In this document: positions 46,301 to 58,368 of the stretch, piece after piece | How positions within the stretch are numbered: the stretch's first letter is position 1 | Layout: each line of letters opens with the position of its first letter | Source of the DNA: Cryptomeria japonica | Lineage: Eukaryota; Streptophyta; Pinopsida; Cupressales; Cupressaceae | Length of the DNA: 64,000 nucleotides | Assembly (NCBI RefSeq): GCF_030272615.1 | Contig: NC_081411.1 | Location: 186,396,949 to 186,460,948, forward strand | Reading direction: 5' to 3' | Translations under genes and position numbers: made by a program | The notes under the pieces: generated by a model | Database searches by the model: none | What the model was told of the DNA's origin: nothing | The model's input: only the letters and a program-made list of their open reading frames with translations

Positions 46301-48345
46301 TGCAAAATAATGTACAAAATCATGAATTTTTTATTGTTATTTCATTTAGTAGTAATTTCATTCTTATTCGTAAGATTTGATTTTCGTTTTGATTTTTTTT
46401 GTTTCTTACATTTAGCTTAATAATTAGTGTTTTCAATTGGTAAGCAAGAATTTCATGAGGAAAATAACCATATGCAACACCATTATATTAAACAAACAAT
46501 TAAAACTGAATACAAGTTCCCTAAATTCCTCTATTATGTGCATCACATTAAATTGGTTGGGAAGATGTGTTCAGTTTGCACAATAATATAGTAAAAGAAA
46601 TAAAAATGGATTTGATAGAGAAAAAAAATTGATAATTTCTTCTATTACACGCTATGCATATAAATTTGTAGTTCATTTGACAGGCACGATTACCAACAAG
46701 GGAAACAAGGTTTGACAAATAAATAACATCATAGATATTAAGTTTCTACAATCCATGAGATATTGTTCAACTATTTTTGGAATCGATTGTGTAAATTTTT
46801 TTGCATCCATGTTTCGGATCACACTCCGTGATTCATCATCAGGATGAGACAAGTTAGAGAGCATGAAGAAGAGAAAGATCATATACACAACATTCTACAG
46901 AGCATATACATTCATTGCCAAAGTGTTTGCTATCATTCTGGGAGTAAGATTATAATCTAGACACAACCTGGTGATAATTTTCATAGAGTGGATGAAATTG
47001 GTCATAATTAAATCTAACAACAATTTAAAATATTTTCATAATAGATATACACACATACAACCAGAGAAAACATAGATTTTATTTTTATTTTCCTTTAATT
47101 TCTAAGCCAAACACATAATAGAATCAAACTTTTAACAATCATGAATCAAAGAAAAAGAAAACAAATGAAAAAACCGACTTGGAAATGCTAATTTCCAAGG
47201 TCTGAAAACACCTTCTGCAAGCTCAAAACCAAATCTCCAATCCTCTATCCAGAAACCCCCCCTTTCTCTGTAAATTTTCTAGAAAACCAAAAAAATAGAA
47301 AAATCCTCTTCTTCTGGAAATTTTCTAGAATAAAAGGTTTCCTCCGCCCCATCCACTATCAGTAATGGAAAATCGCTTTTTAAATAAAACTTATTCTATA
47401 ATTTAATCCATTATTAATTTTATTATGTTTATTTAATAACGTAAATTATTTCTTTTAAATTATAACTTAATTTATTAATTATTCATGCTAGTATTTTAAT
47501 TTAGTTAGTTAGAACATTAATATCAATTTGTTAATTAATTAGTAAGGTGAGATTATTCAATACATTATCTATATATATAATTTTTACACACAAACATATG
47601 CATTTAAATCAAATTATCACAAATTTAAATAAAACCTTATGATATATATTTATAATTAAAATCTATCAAAAAATAATATGATAAATTAAACTCATGTGCA
47701 ACACAAATGCATACTCACATGTGCAACATACCAAGGTCATAAGCTTTTGCCTATGTTGCATTTTGAATAGGTAGATACAAGACATGAAACATTGCACTCA
47801 TATCGATCAAGGGCCAAGGGTTTGAGTAATGAGCCTTATGCTATCTCCCACAACTTCCATTGGGATTATGTAGGCATGCTTAGACCTATGAAAGTAGGTG
47901 GAGTCGATGCCTCGTACTTGCAACCCTACATCATAGAGAAAAGCATATATATAAATAATATACATAAACCTAACAATTACATGCACACTGGTGAAGAGGA
48001 ATCGTGACATCCCGTGTCTCTTTGAAGTGAGTGATAGAATATCATCGGGCCTAGTACCACAGGTGAAATCAAACATATAGCATGAAATCAAACACATGAT
48101 GCATCTCTTAAGATAAGAAAATATATTAGTACATGGGTTAGTATGAATAGATCATATATCATGCATCTAATCATCCATAATAATAAAGAGCATAATCAAA
48201 ATTCATTGCACATGAGCATAATTCATACCATACATACATCCGCTCTAATGAACATAACATAGTCTCATCAAACAATCATAATATAAAAGTATCAAAATAT
48301 CTTACACCTCCCATCACGAAGGGTGGATCAAGGAGGGGCATTACA
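43377..48345 (+). mobile_element. Solo LTR H (~4.4 kb plus later insertion) in G2
   Basis: The element starts TGTAATGCCCC and ends GGGGCATTACA, an 11-bp perfect terminal inverted repeat with LTR-type TG...CA ends. The right flank atttc (48346-48350) matches the left flank of copy 1 exactly and that of copy 2 (attt-t, 43372-43376) with one change. G2 coding sequence resumes on both sides. No coding region, primer site or second LTR copy is seen within, so it is best read as an unusually long solo LTR; strand is uncertain. Parts: AT-rich 45100-46150; GC-richer block 44050-44650; 46233-48345 without counterpart in copy 1. Confidence 0.78.
45589..46199 (+). mobile_element. ~611-bp insertion in duplicated H copy 2
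   Basis: The sequence joins smoothly in copy 1 (ATTTATT-TTAGGAAGC at 42270-42290), whereas copy 2 is interrupted here. The left end begins GTACTTGCTGTTAGG. The right end includes GCAAGTACTCACC...GGCACTTGCT, a short hairpin-like arrangement. A 'tta' occurs at both borders. No transposase is visible and the type is not settled; loss from copy 1 is the alternative. Confidence 0.6.
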
Positions 48346-48350
48346 ATTTC

Positions 48351-49115
48351 ATCTTCTTCTTCCAAGGTATCTTTATGGCTAAGACAATATTTGGAAAAGG
48401 ACAAGCATAACTCATTAATGCTTCATCTCTAGTGGGAATTCTATTGAAATCAAAAGAGGGTATGCTATCACTAGGAAAAGTAGGGACAATCATCTACTTG
48501 CACCAAATGATTCTCATTGGGGAAGTAATTTTTAGGAGCAAAACGAATGTCATTCTTCAAAGATTCATACTTAGGATGGAGATCTTTAAAATAAGTGTTC
48601 ATAACCTCTTGTTGTACTAAAGTGCCTCCATTGGTAAGACCAAATTTGGGAGAAGATAAATCAATGTCCATAAACACTTTTTCTCTAAGAGAAGTATCAT
48701 GTATGGAAGGTAAGGTAACATTAAGAAAGGTGTTCATGATATCCTCCTCCTCCTCTAAGATAGTTTCATGGGAGAGATATTTTAGGAGAATTATCAACAT
48801 CATTCTTCAAATCTTCATCCTTAGAACATGGGAGAGTTTTAAAGGAATTGTTAACAACTCTTTTTTGCACTAAAATTCCATCATGGATAGAAGGATCTTT
48901 AAGAGAGGGGGTACCTAAATTAAAACAAGGGAGGTGAACCCATTACCACATCTACGAAATGAACGCATTATGATAATAATTTTCCTTTTTCAAATGTTAA
49001 CATATGCAAAATAGAAAACAATGTTAAATTTTTATGATGTAACAATAATGATTGCAAGTATGAATTAATCAATTGCATCAAATCTGAATATTTAAAGCAA
49101 AAGTAAGCATAGGAC
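48351..49115 (-). pseudogene. G2 repeat-protein N-terminal region and leader
   Basis: Minus-strand frame 48803-48471 carries the same type of repeat unit (TLVQQEVMNTYFKDLHPKYE, ILEEEEDIMNTFLNVTLPSI, HLVQVDD). It lies between the 5' LTR/primer site and solo LTR H, so this is the upstream part of the interrupted coding region. 48960-49115 is the short leader. The start codon cannot be fixed. Confidence 0.55.
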
Positions 49116-49133
49116 ATGTTGGGTTCACCAAAA
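49116..49133 (-). promoter_or_regulatory. Primer binding site of G2
   Basis: TTTTGGTGAACCCAACAT on the minus strand adjoins the 5' LTR. The core TGGTGAACCC is shared with G1 (14162-14179) and G5 (27656-27673). The complementary tRNA was not identified. Confidence 0.7.
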
Positions 49134-50743
49134 TGTGATGGATGAAAATGGAATCAAGTAAACTAAGACCTAATCCCACTCTCATGCACACATTGGAATA
49201 CGGAAGAGCCTAAGGAGATGATTTACTTTGACTATGTCTTGCAAGAGAGAGTCAAGGAATATCTTTAGGGTTTCTATTCCTTTGCCGCTTTGAAGAGAAG
49301 ATGTGCAAAATGTGATAGTATGATCAACTAGGCTAAGTAGATAGCTAGAGAAGCTAGTATAAACTGAAAATATAGAAAAATACAGATTTGAAAGTGAGAT
49401 ATTGAATACAAAGCAGGAAGGGGAATTCAAATGTGAACCCATCATTGAAATTTGATGCTGACTGTGCAGGACCAGGGAATCACACCTTGGTCTTTGATAC
49501 TTCACCTTGTTGTACTTCTAGGATCTAGATCTTGAAAGTCTGTAATGTGGAATTGCCAAAATAAAATGAAAAACATAGAGGACAAAGGTGCCACACTCTG
49601 GTCTTATAAAATTGAGGTCTTCTTCTGAGACTGAGCCTGCACCTGTGTGATCTGTCAGTTTCGAATATCATGCATCTGTCAGATTTATGCACCTACACCT
49701 GCAACTTGAAAAAATGGTGTCTAGGTGGCTACATGGGATTTTACCTTAGTAAAACCCCTTGTTTTGGTGATTTAAACCTCTAAAAATAGCCGATAATGTA
49801 TTGAAAATGTGTTTGCAAGAATCTTATGTATTTGCAATATCCTAAATAAACAAGAAAGTAAATCTAGAGTTCTATCGTATGCTTGGAAAGTAAACCATAA
49901 ATGAGTGTAAATATAAATGTAAATGCTTCAAATCACAAATACAATAATGGATCTAAAGCATGAATTTAAATCTGAAAATTAATGTTATGAAGCTCATACA
50001 AAGACATGAAACCATACCAAACCCTAAGGGAGAGTTACAAGCCAATCAACAGATGGTGATCTCTTATTATTCTTCAATGTATTCAAAGCTCCAATTGATG
50101 ATTAAAATGGTTGATGAAGACTTGATAGATGCTTAATTTTCTTATTGAAGACTTCACATAAACTTCCACTTTCACTTCATAAGAGGTTCCTTCAAAATTC
50201 CTAGATGGATTCTTCAAATGAGGAAAGAAAAGGTTATATGTATGAAACCCTAACTTTGTTTTTTATCATAGGCAGACTGAGAATCAATATATTTTCATAA
50301 TCCTTTAGATTTAAACATAAAAATACCACCAAAAAATTCTCCCAAAATTCAAGGAGAAAAAGTAGGGACCATGATGCCAAACCATGGTCCAACCAATTTT
50401 TTTTCAAATTTTTAGGGAAGAAAGGTATCATGATTCTAAAGTCATTTCAAGAAGGATACAACGACTCAAGGTATTTAGATATGTGAAATCAAGTCTTGGA
50501 GGTCAAAATAGGAAATAATTAGGGATTTTGATAAAATAATTAATTGAAAGAATAAAATAAAAAGGGGCACACTTAGGGTAAAGGGCCCAATTTTACGATG
50601 TGTAGAGGGATGAAAAAGGACTTTAGATCTGATTACATTAATTAATTAAATGCTTAAAGGGAATGCAAACACACTAAGGCGGGTACTAACCTAAGCGTGG
50701 AATTGTACCACCCAATTAAGAGTGTACAATTTATGACTCTACA
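49134..50743 (-). repeat. 5' LTR of G2
   Basis: This matches the 3' LTR over 1.6 kb, including the minus-strand start TGTAGAGTCATAAATTG and the block at about 50290-50620 that also has homology in the G1 leader (13320-13720). Confidence 0.9.
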
Positions 50744-50867
50744 AGGACAACACAGACAATTTCATCAGATAATAGGCTCACTTCATCAAATGTGGGCACA
50801 TTAAACTTGGATTGAGTAATAGAAATCGTGATGTTTAAAATGGAGTTAATCAATAAAAATAAGCACA
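50744..50867 (-). pseudogene. G4 gag fragment right of G2
   Basis: The minus strand reads ITISITQSKFNVPTFDEVS, then LLSDEIVCVV, the counterpart of the Gln-rich/NVPTF junction of the G1 gag. It is the upstream continuation of the gag fragment at 33660-34065, separated by insertion of G2. It stops at solo LTR S3; no further gag or 5' LTR of G4 was recognised beyond. Confidence 0.75.
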
Positions 50868-50872
50868 ATAGA

Positions 50873-52546
50873 TGTGACAACATATAATTAGGATGCATAT
50901 AAAATACTAAATAAATGCAAACCAAGGCTTTCTTTAAGATGTCCCATCCTCCTCTATTTTTGAGGACTTTTAAGGTGGTATGTAGGTGGCTCTCAGCAAG
51001 CAATGACTTCCAAAGTGGAAACTCAAAAGTTGAGTAGAGCTATGCGATCATGATTATGAAAATGCTCAAGGCTAGGATGATTTGGTGCAAGATTAAAGAT
51101 AAGATGATTATGCTAAATGCTTGAAATAGAAACTAGATTATCATGACGAAAACTGTGCTAAACATGATAAAATTGCTCTAATTACCAACTATGATAAAAT
51201 GCTTAAAGGATGCAATTGACTATAATAACTATGCAAAAAGATAGAATGCAAGGGATGTTATTGCTCCAAAATGAGGGATATTTATAGGAATTCCTAGACC
51301 TAGGTTGAGGTGGTATGAATTGATGGTCAGGATTCGATCTGGAGATATCAATGATGGAGATTGGAGAAGTTGGAGGGAGGGACACATGTCATCCCTGTAG
51401 TGTCAAGGAATTATGCCCATGAGAGGGCAAGTGTCCAATGGGAAAGGACATGTGGCCAAAGTGCCATGTGTCCTCACGAGAGTGATAACACTCCAAATGG
51501 GTTAGAAAGAGGTTAGGGTTAGGAGGTTAGGAAAGGATATAGTTAGTTAAACCATGGGTTGAATGGATGGATTAGGTTAGGGGTTGGTTAGGCTACGTGG
51601 TTAAAGTTAGGACACATGTGCCCAATTTGAATTTAGAAATTCAAAAGATAATTAAACTCAACAAATTTGGAATTTGTTAATTTTAATTATGGGATTAGAA
51701 GAATGAATTAAATGGGGGGGAATTAATTAATTAATTTAGATTAATTAATCAAAAGGGGGATATGAAATGAGCTTAATAAATAAATAAATCATTTATATTT
51801 ATTTATAAGTATAATAGTTTAGGTGGATTAATTAAATCCTTGTGAATTTAATTATTTGGGAAGGGTTATTGATTAAATAATTGCACATTTAATTAATTAT
51901 CTCCAGATCATTTTTAGGTGTATACATTTTGCCTCTCTTTGAAGCAATGTGTGACAATGCATTGATTCAAATAAAATTTTGATTTGATGTAGATGATATG
52001 ATTCGATTTGATGCCCCAGATGCTGATTGTCAAATGATGATGCGAGGATGACCCCTTGGGAGATCAATTGAGAGAATTGACGATTTCTCCTTTTGATTTT
52101 TTTTGGATTGGATTTTTGCAAAATTGATTTCTTGATAAAATTTATTTGATTCTTGCAGCTTTGGTTGATAAAAATGTCAGTTCTTTGATTTCTTTGATGT
52201 TTTTCTTGATTTGATGATTGATAGAGTTTGATTGACCTCATGATCGATGAGGGTCAATGATGTTAACTCAAGGTTTTGATGAACTGATAGGTTGAGTTTG
52301 ATTGAATTCATGATTGATGAACGTCAATGATGTAAAGTCAAGATTGGATATACTAGATGCGCAACCTCATGATGAATGAGCATCACTAATGGGTGCTCAA
52401 AGAGATTGATGGAAATATCCAATGAGTGGATAGGATAGCAGATCAATTGATCAAAGAAATTGATTGGATAAATAATTGACATTTTGTTGATATCATGTTG
52501 CAGGAAGATTTAGATGTATTGATTCATCTAGGGGGTTAGCGCTACA
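50873..52546 (-). mobile_element. Solo LTR S3
   Basis: About 1.67 kb with TG...CA ends (minus strand TGTAGCGCTAACC ... GTTGTCACA), flanked by taga at 50869-50872 and 52547-52550, possibly a 5-bp ataga duplication with one base lost. A TATAAATA box lies on the minus strand at 51279-51286. AATTAATT-rich sequence (51655-51900) and a CCTATAAATA promoter recall solo LTR S2. No coding domain. Confidence 0.7.
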
Positions 52547-53074
52547 TAGATTCATAGGCTTTGATTATGTTGACATATACATTCTCTTGATGGCATGTGA
52601 TGATTCATTTCTGACTTGAGATGTACTTTTTATATGCATTTGACATCATTGTACACTTTATTGATGAGATATTGATGATTCCTATGATGTATTTTTGTGA
52701 TATCATTGTACATTGGACCTTGATTCTTTTTTATTTATATATGAGATGCAGTCTGAGATTATTTTGTTCTATATGATTTATGATGTTATGGATGCACTTA
52801 CTTATATGATGATGCATTTACTTTCTATATGATGAATGTATGCTTTCTATATGATGATGCAACATTTACATGATGTATACCTTTATATTCTATGTGATTA
52901 TGCGATGCATTATGGATCTTATTCATGAGGATGCAACCTATGAGGTTTATTGATGAGTGGATGCAATGTGCGATGGATCCATTGATGATGTATATGTTTA
53001 TGAATGCTACAAAAATGATACTATGATAATGAAATACACTATGAAATGGATGAACTAGCTAAATGAATGAATCA
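52547..53074 (-). other. Unassigned GATG/CATC-rich stretch
   Basis: No gene is seen. Short phrases such as TCTATATGATGATGCA and TTACATGATGTA recur in degenerate form at 52740-52900. It may be leader or internal sequence of a decayed element between S3 and Copia C. Confidence 0.4.
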
Positions 53075-53335
53075 ACACCGAAGGCTAGGATTGAGAGATA
53101 TGTTGTTTCTAACATCCAATCAACTACCTCTTCCACCACAGCCAAAATTGAGTTCTACTCAATGTACCCATACTCTGTATTTCACCCTCCAGACTTAAGA
53201 AAAATGAATATCAAACTTCTGGTAGATCAATTCAGCATATACTAGATGCGATTACTAATATGAGTTTTCATTAATGACAACCCAAAAACTTTCCTTAAGC
53301 ACTTAACTCAACCAGTACAATGTCTCTTGACAACA
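53075..53335 (-). repeat. Truncated 3' LTR of Copia C
   Basis: 261 bp align with the first part (minus-strand sense) of the 5' LTR, sharing CTAACATCCAATCAACTACC-type sequence. The remaining ~860 bp are absent, replaced by the unassigned stretch to the left. Confidence 0.85.
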
Positions 53336-53563
53336 ATATCCCCCTTTGGCATTGATGGCAACACTTGATAAAAAAATGACACCGTTAGACTAAAACTGAT
53401 GTACACTGCAAAACTTCAAAATTACAAAAATGTAACAACTCAACAACTCAACAAGCCTCCCCTAAGAATATACATAATTTTTCACTCCTCTTTCTCCCCC
53501 TTTGACATCAATGGCAAAGGTAGGTATCTACAAAAAAATATGTACAAGGGTATACTCAATAAC

Positions 53564-56500
53564 TTACAAAAATTTAAAAATGTTTGCAAAAATGGTCTTT
53601 AAAGACTGCAAGTGGTCATCCCAACCTTTCTTCAAGTTCTCTAAAATATTGATGAGAGCATTAAACAAATAGGCATGCATCTCCAATCCTCTAAGATCTG
53701 AAGGAACACTCTTATTCAGAGCATTCATAGCATCTTGCTGATTGCTGAGAAAAGTATCCAACTGGGGAGTGATTAAGTTCCTTAGTTCTCTCACTTGACC
53801 AACTAGTCTATCTTTCTCCTAATTTAGGCTCTTTATTTTATCAAGTAGAGCCATCACCTAAGCTTCATAATTACTAGCGAAAACTGATTGGGGGGCATAA
53901 GATTGAGATATATTGGCTAATTGACCTTCGTATTCCTTGATCTTCTTATCAATCTCAATTGTGAACTTCGACAAAAGAAGACATGACTTGTAGATTTTAC
54001 CTCCTTTGTCCTGTGCCTCTTGAATGGTCTTCATACCAAAAATCAAACTAGCTTTGTCACCTTCAACTATCCTCAAAACCATCCTTAACTGCATAGCATT
54101 GAATTGGCTAAGAAATTTACCTTCGACAACTTTCTCTAAAGATACAAAATGAGAATCTACTGACTTAAGCATGCTCCTCATCTTACCAGAGGGCAAGTCT
54201 ATTGTATCTCGCTTGAAAGATGGCATAATTTTCTAAAGAACACTTATAGCCATAGATATCATCTCTTTATCCTCAGAGTGAGACTTCAATAGGTCTTCAC
54301 TAGTTTTGGCCTGTGTAAGTGTTGCAAGCTTGAGTGCTTGGATAGGAGATAGTGAGTTGAGATCAATAGGCCCTATGGTGAGATCTGATTTGGTGATAAT
54401 CTGCTTGCCCTTGTCTAATTCCATAGTGTCTCTAGTCACCGAAACCTGTTTAATATGATCTTTATCCTTCTCCTTTCTCTGCATTCTCTTTGTTTTCATC
54501 GCCAACCTCCTTAACTCTACCTTTTCTGATTCAACAGTTGTTACCGAAGGATTTTGATTAGCTTCACCAGAGTCTATAATCTACTGATTATCAACAATAT
54601 CATCTCCAACTGCAACCTGTTCATTCAGAACTTTGGTCTATACTTCCGGAATGGATGTATCATCCTATGTATCCACTTATGGATGGGTGTCATCTTTCAC
54701 CAAATTTATCTCATACTTGTTCTCTTCCAAAACTTGCTTCAAAATTACTTCTATTTCCTTAGCTACTTCATCAATCTTTCCAAACATGATCCTATTAACT
54801 TTGGTTTTGCTTCTAAATCTACTCTATGCAATTTTAAGAATTTTGTCTACTTCACTCTTAGAAATTACTGAGCACAAATTAACCAATACATACTCTTTCA
54901 TTCTCTCATCTTCTAGATTAGCCGTATGCCTTCTGACATCCAAAATTTCATATAGACCCTTCATAATCATTGATGATAAGTCTATTAGGGATTTATTATA
55001 TACATTCATATATTCTGCAATGACTTCTTCTAATGTTCTTTATCATATCATTCTGATACATGCTTCAAATTCCCTTCCTTTACTACTGTATCAACTATTT
55101 GACTTAATGTGATGGAAGGCACAATAGTGTATTTACCTTTTAGTTTACTAGACTTCAATGATTCATCAAGCTCATACTTGGATTTCTTACTAGATTGATG
55201 TCTTCTAGATTACTCAACTTCAACTCTTGGCTTCTTGCTTGGTTGACCTTCACTAAATGGTTGCTTCTTGACAATCCTGGTAGAAGTAGCAGTCTTCTTC
55301 ACCTCCCTCGCTGCTTCATCTGAGTCAATCTCTTCTTCTATAGTGGCTACCACATAGACTCTTTCTGGCTTATCTTTCTTCTTCTTCTTGACTCCACTAG
55401 ATGATTTGCTTTGAGGCTTAGGTGGGGGAAAATGATTTTATGCACCAGAAGAAGGTACCAATCTTGTTTGACTTGCCTTGGGAGGAGTAGAGGCCAGTTG
55501 GGTTTTCTTGGGTTTGACCATGTCCTCCTCTTTTAAGATGTTATTCTCTTGGGCTTTGCGAACTGCTTCCTTTTTTATGCCCATCTCCTCTGCAAGTTGC
55601 TCCACTTCCTTCCTCATCTTCCTTTGCCTACCAGGCTTGGTGAGTTGGGAATGAAAGTTTATAAACTCTTCTCCTGATATGTCCCAAATCTTTCTTCCTT
55701 TTCATCCACTGTCTTACTCGAAAGATGTTGAGAATACTCATCAAGAGTATTTGCATAAACATCATACCCCATGGGCATGATCCATACTATCTTTGGCTCA
55801 ACGGCTTCCATTAGACATTGGTTAATTTTTACCATGAAGCATATGGTGTCCTCATACTTCTCCATAATTTTCTTTGGAATCCTTTCCCTGGTTTGCATCA
55901 TGCCTTGGAAGGATTTAAAGTAATGCCACATGATAGCTTTATATGCTTGAGCATCTCCTAATCCTTGTAAGACTTAATTGATTTGCACTACCACTGGTTT
56001 GTTATGTGCCCACTGTACTTTGGCTACACCGAGGATCTCTCTCATGAAATAGAAGGCTAAACAAAAATCAAAGTACCAAACTTAAAACATGCTTATTGTC
56101 CCACTTTATATTCTTTATATTACTCATTAGTTCACTCAGAAGTACTCTACATAGATCATACAACTTGTCCTCCTTTAGAATTTGATAAGCAACATATATT
56201 GTCATACCAGATATCAAGTTTTCTCTGCTAGATTGATAGACCTTATAACCTATCATTATGGATGCAAATATGACATCATACTCAACAATGTCACTAATTG
56301 TCATCGATCTACTATCATGCTGGGAACCGGTTACATCTGTCACTGTCTTGTTCATCACATTTCTTAGACCAAGAACTTGATTGGTTGCATTCAAAAATGT
56401 TACCACTTGGATTGCTTGCTTGGTGATCTTGTGTAGTTTATCAAGCCACATAAATTAATCATGGACCCTTCTCAAAATGTACTTGACCATTCTGGTTCAT

Positions 56501-56809
56501 CAAAAACCAAAAATTTCACAAATTGAATAAAACCCTTTACCTGTAGAGATTTGAATTCTAGTTTCAAGTTGCCCATGCCATCCATCATGTGCTTGGTGTA
56601 TAGTGTTAGCATTTTAGCATTCCGAAGTTCCTCAATATTGCAATCATATATGCACTAATATCTTCAACATGCAACATGCCATACAACATGGATGAAAAGG
56701 CTCCATTTGGATCATCTTCCATCGATTTGAATGCATGCTTCTTAAACTTAGGCCTTTCCCTATCCGTTACCTCAACAACCAATGGAGTTGCCATACTAGA
56801 TGATTCCAT
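53564..56809 (-). pseudogene. Copia C second reading frame (ORF2), unknown function
   Basis: Homologous reading can be followed for about 1,080 codons through frames 56809-56606, 56451-56068, 55931-55659, the region 55680-55080, 54505-54233, 54226-53858 and 53794-53564. It begins MESSSMATPLVVEVTDRERP. A probable globular part follows (FIQFVKFLVFDEPEWS, WLDKLHKITKQAIQVV, IVWIMPMGYDVYANTLDEYS). Then come strongly basic, nuclear-signal-like patches (GVKKKKKDKPERVYVV, SKKPRVEVE) in a Lys/Glu-rich stretch. The C-terminal half is helical and coiled-coil-like (EIDKKIKEYEGQLANIS, DRLVGQVRELRNL). No retropepsin, integrase or polymerase motif occurs, and no family is recognised. Several stops and shifts (near 56625, 56455, 55440, 55215, 54232) make this copy inactive. 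It sits where pol would be. Confidence 0.6.
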
Positions 56810-57211
56810 TATCGAATTCTAGGTTATGAACAAATAGCTCAAACTCAGAAAATACCTTTTTATCTTCAACCAGATGCAAGAAATCTTCACCAAGTCCTTT
56901 CAAGCTCTGGTTTAGATGCACAATATCCTTCACCAAACTCTTCTTATCTTTCATTTCGAACACAATGTGAGAAATGAATGTTAAAATGCCTTTTTATCTT
57001 CTGCATGCTTAACCCTAAAACTCTCTTGAATGTTTTGAATCTCATGAATATTGTACTAGAGAATCAAATCGACATCAAATATTCTAGATATCTCTTAGGA
57101 TCATTTGCACAACCATCTATAATCATCTACAATCTTCTGCAACTAGTTACAGATCTTAGAGAGGGGGTTTTAAGGATTTGCATGAAAAGCTTCCCCCTAA
57201 GGCCAAATGCC

Positions 57212-58350
57212 TTAGTTACTAGATGAGGTTCCAACACCGGAATTAGGTGTAGACCCATTCACTACATTTGAATAATCCTTCTTTACCTTCATTTTCTTGT
57301 GTTTCTTTTTGATCTCTTCAACCTTCACTTTGCCCTTATCATTTAATTGGTTCTTGTTTGTTGGAGAATTCTTTCTCATATTCTTGCTTCTACAAAATTT
57401 TGCAATGTGACTAGATTTATTGCAAGCATAGCAAACACTATTGTTTCTCTTATTAGGCCTAAAATTGCCTTGATTCCCCCTAGATCTGCATTGATTAATA
57501 AGTCCAAATCTTCCATAAGCATAGAATCTCACATTTATCCTACTTATTGCAATTGAAACATTGTCTGGAGAATGATGAATTATTCTAATTAGCTCTATTT
57601 CTACATTGACTTGCCATATGACCAAATTTATTGCAAACAAAATATTTACCATTGAATTAATAAGCATTAGGCTATCTTACCAGTGATCTCTTGTTCTTCT
57701 GATGATGAGGTTTAGCATTTCTTTGATCAGATCTAGAGATTTCTCCTTTCTCAAATCCAAGTCCTCCCATATCACCTTTAATCTTCTGACTTTGCAACAT
57801 CTCATCTAGCTTAACCGAGCTATCTTTGAATTTTTCTTTGTACTCATTAGCAGTGGTAAGTTCATCTCTCAAAATTATGATATGCCTTTCAAGTTCTTGT
57901 TCATTATTCCTGGATTATATCAAATCAAGCTTCACCAGGTCATTTTTATGATTAAGTCTGCAACACTCATTAGATCTATCCTTCAATGACTGAGTCAGAC
58001 TTTCTTCATTCTTCTTCTTGTCTTCAATCTCCTTTGTTAGCTTCATCACAATGTATTGCATTTCATTCTTCAAGATTGCATTATCTCTAGCAAGTTTTTC
58101 ACATTCACCTGTCTTTTCTTTTATGACTTGATTATCAATGCTTTTCTTTTTTTTCTCCTTGTGTTTATCACTTGTTATTTCAATGACTCAATGAAATTTT
58201 CATCATCACTCAAACTTCTTCTTAGGCTACTTGCTTCTTTCCTTTCCGCATCTAGGTCTTCAAGTGCCACAATAAGTTATTTCTATAAACTAGAGTCCAT
58301 TGATTCACTATTCTAGATCTTCCTCAAGCTATTAGGCTTCCTCAAAGGAA
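57212..58350 (-). pseudogene. Copia C gag C-terminal region
   Basis: Minus-strand sequence immediately inside the primer site encodes a coiled coil (LEDLDAERKEASSLRRSLSD, ECEKLARDNAILKNEMQYI, ERHIIILRDELTTANEY). The segment KDSSVKLDEMLQSQKIKGD, ending in GLGF, follows; it is the hallmark between coiled coil and knuckle in SIRE/Maximus Copia gags. Two CCHC-type knuckles come next: a decayed one (VCNKFGHMASQC, first Cys lost, about 57640-57603) and CYACNKSSHIAKFC (about 57440-57399). A Lys-rich tail ends at 57212. The N-terminal capsid-like gag domain is missing; the coiled coil starts almost at the primer site, suggesting an internal deletion or a reduced gag. Confidence 0.75.
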
Positions 58351-58368
58351 CTAGGCTATGATACCAAT

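Larger units (their letters stand above)
34382..50743 (-). mobile_element. G2: non-autonomous Gypsy element in G4 gag
   Basis: LTRs of 1,621 bp (34382-36002) and 1,610 bp (49134-50743) match along their length. The 5-bp flanks are gggaa (34377-34381) and aggac (50744-50748), each one base from gggac, which is the sequence at the corresponding place in the uninterrupted G1 gag. This is strong evidence for the insertion. The primer site TTTTGGTGAACCCAACAT abuts the 5' LTR (49116-49133), and a purine tract abuts the 3' LTR. The interior encodes a repeat protein, a retropepsin and a G-patch motif, but no RT, RNase H or integrase. It was enlarged by solo LTR H and by a tandem duplication. Confidence 0.9.

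Noticed and set aside
46673-46888. 71-codon minus-strand frame (with SHPDDESRSVIRNMDAKKF) as a captured gene exon
   Set aside because: Short, isolated within solo LTR H sequence, and no family recognised; chance is the simpler explanation.
47792-48097. Overlapping frames on both strands near the right end of H
   Set aside because: No recognisable domain; both lie inside the non-coding solo LTR.
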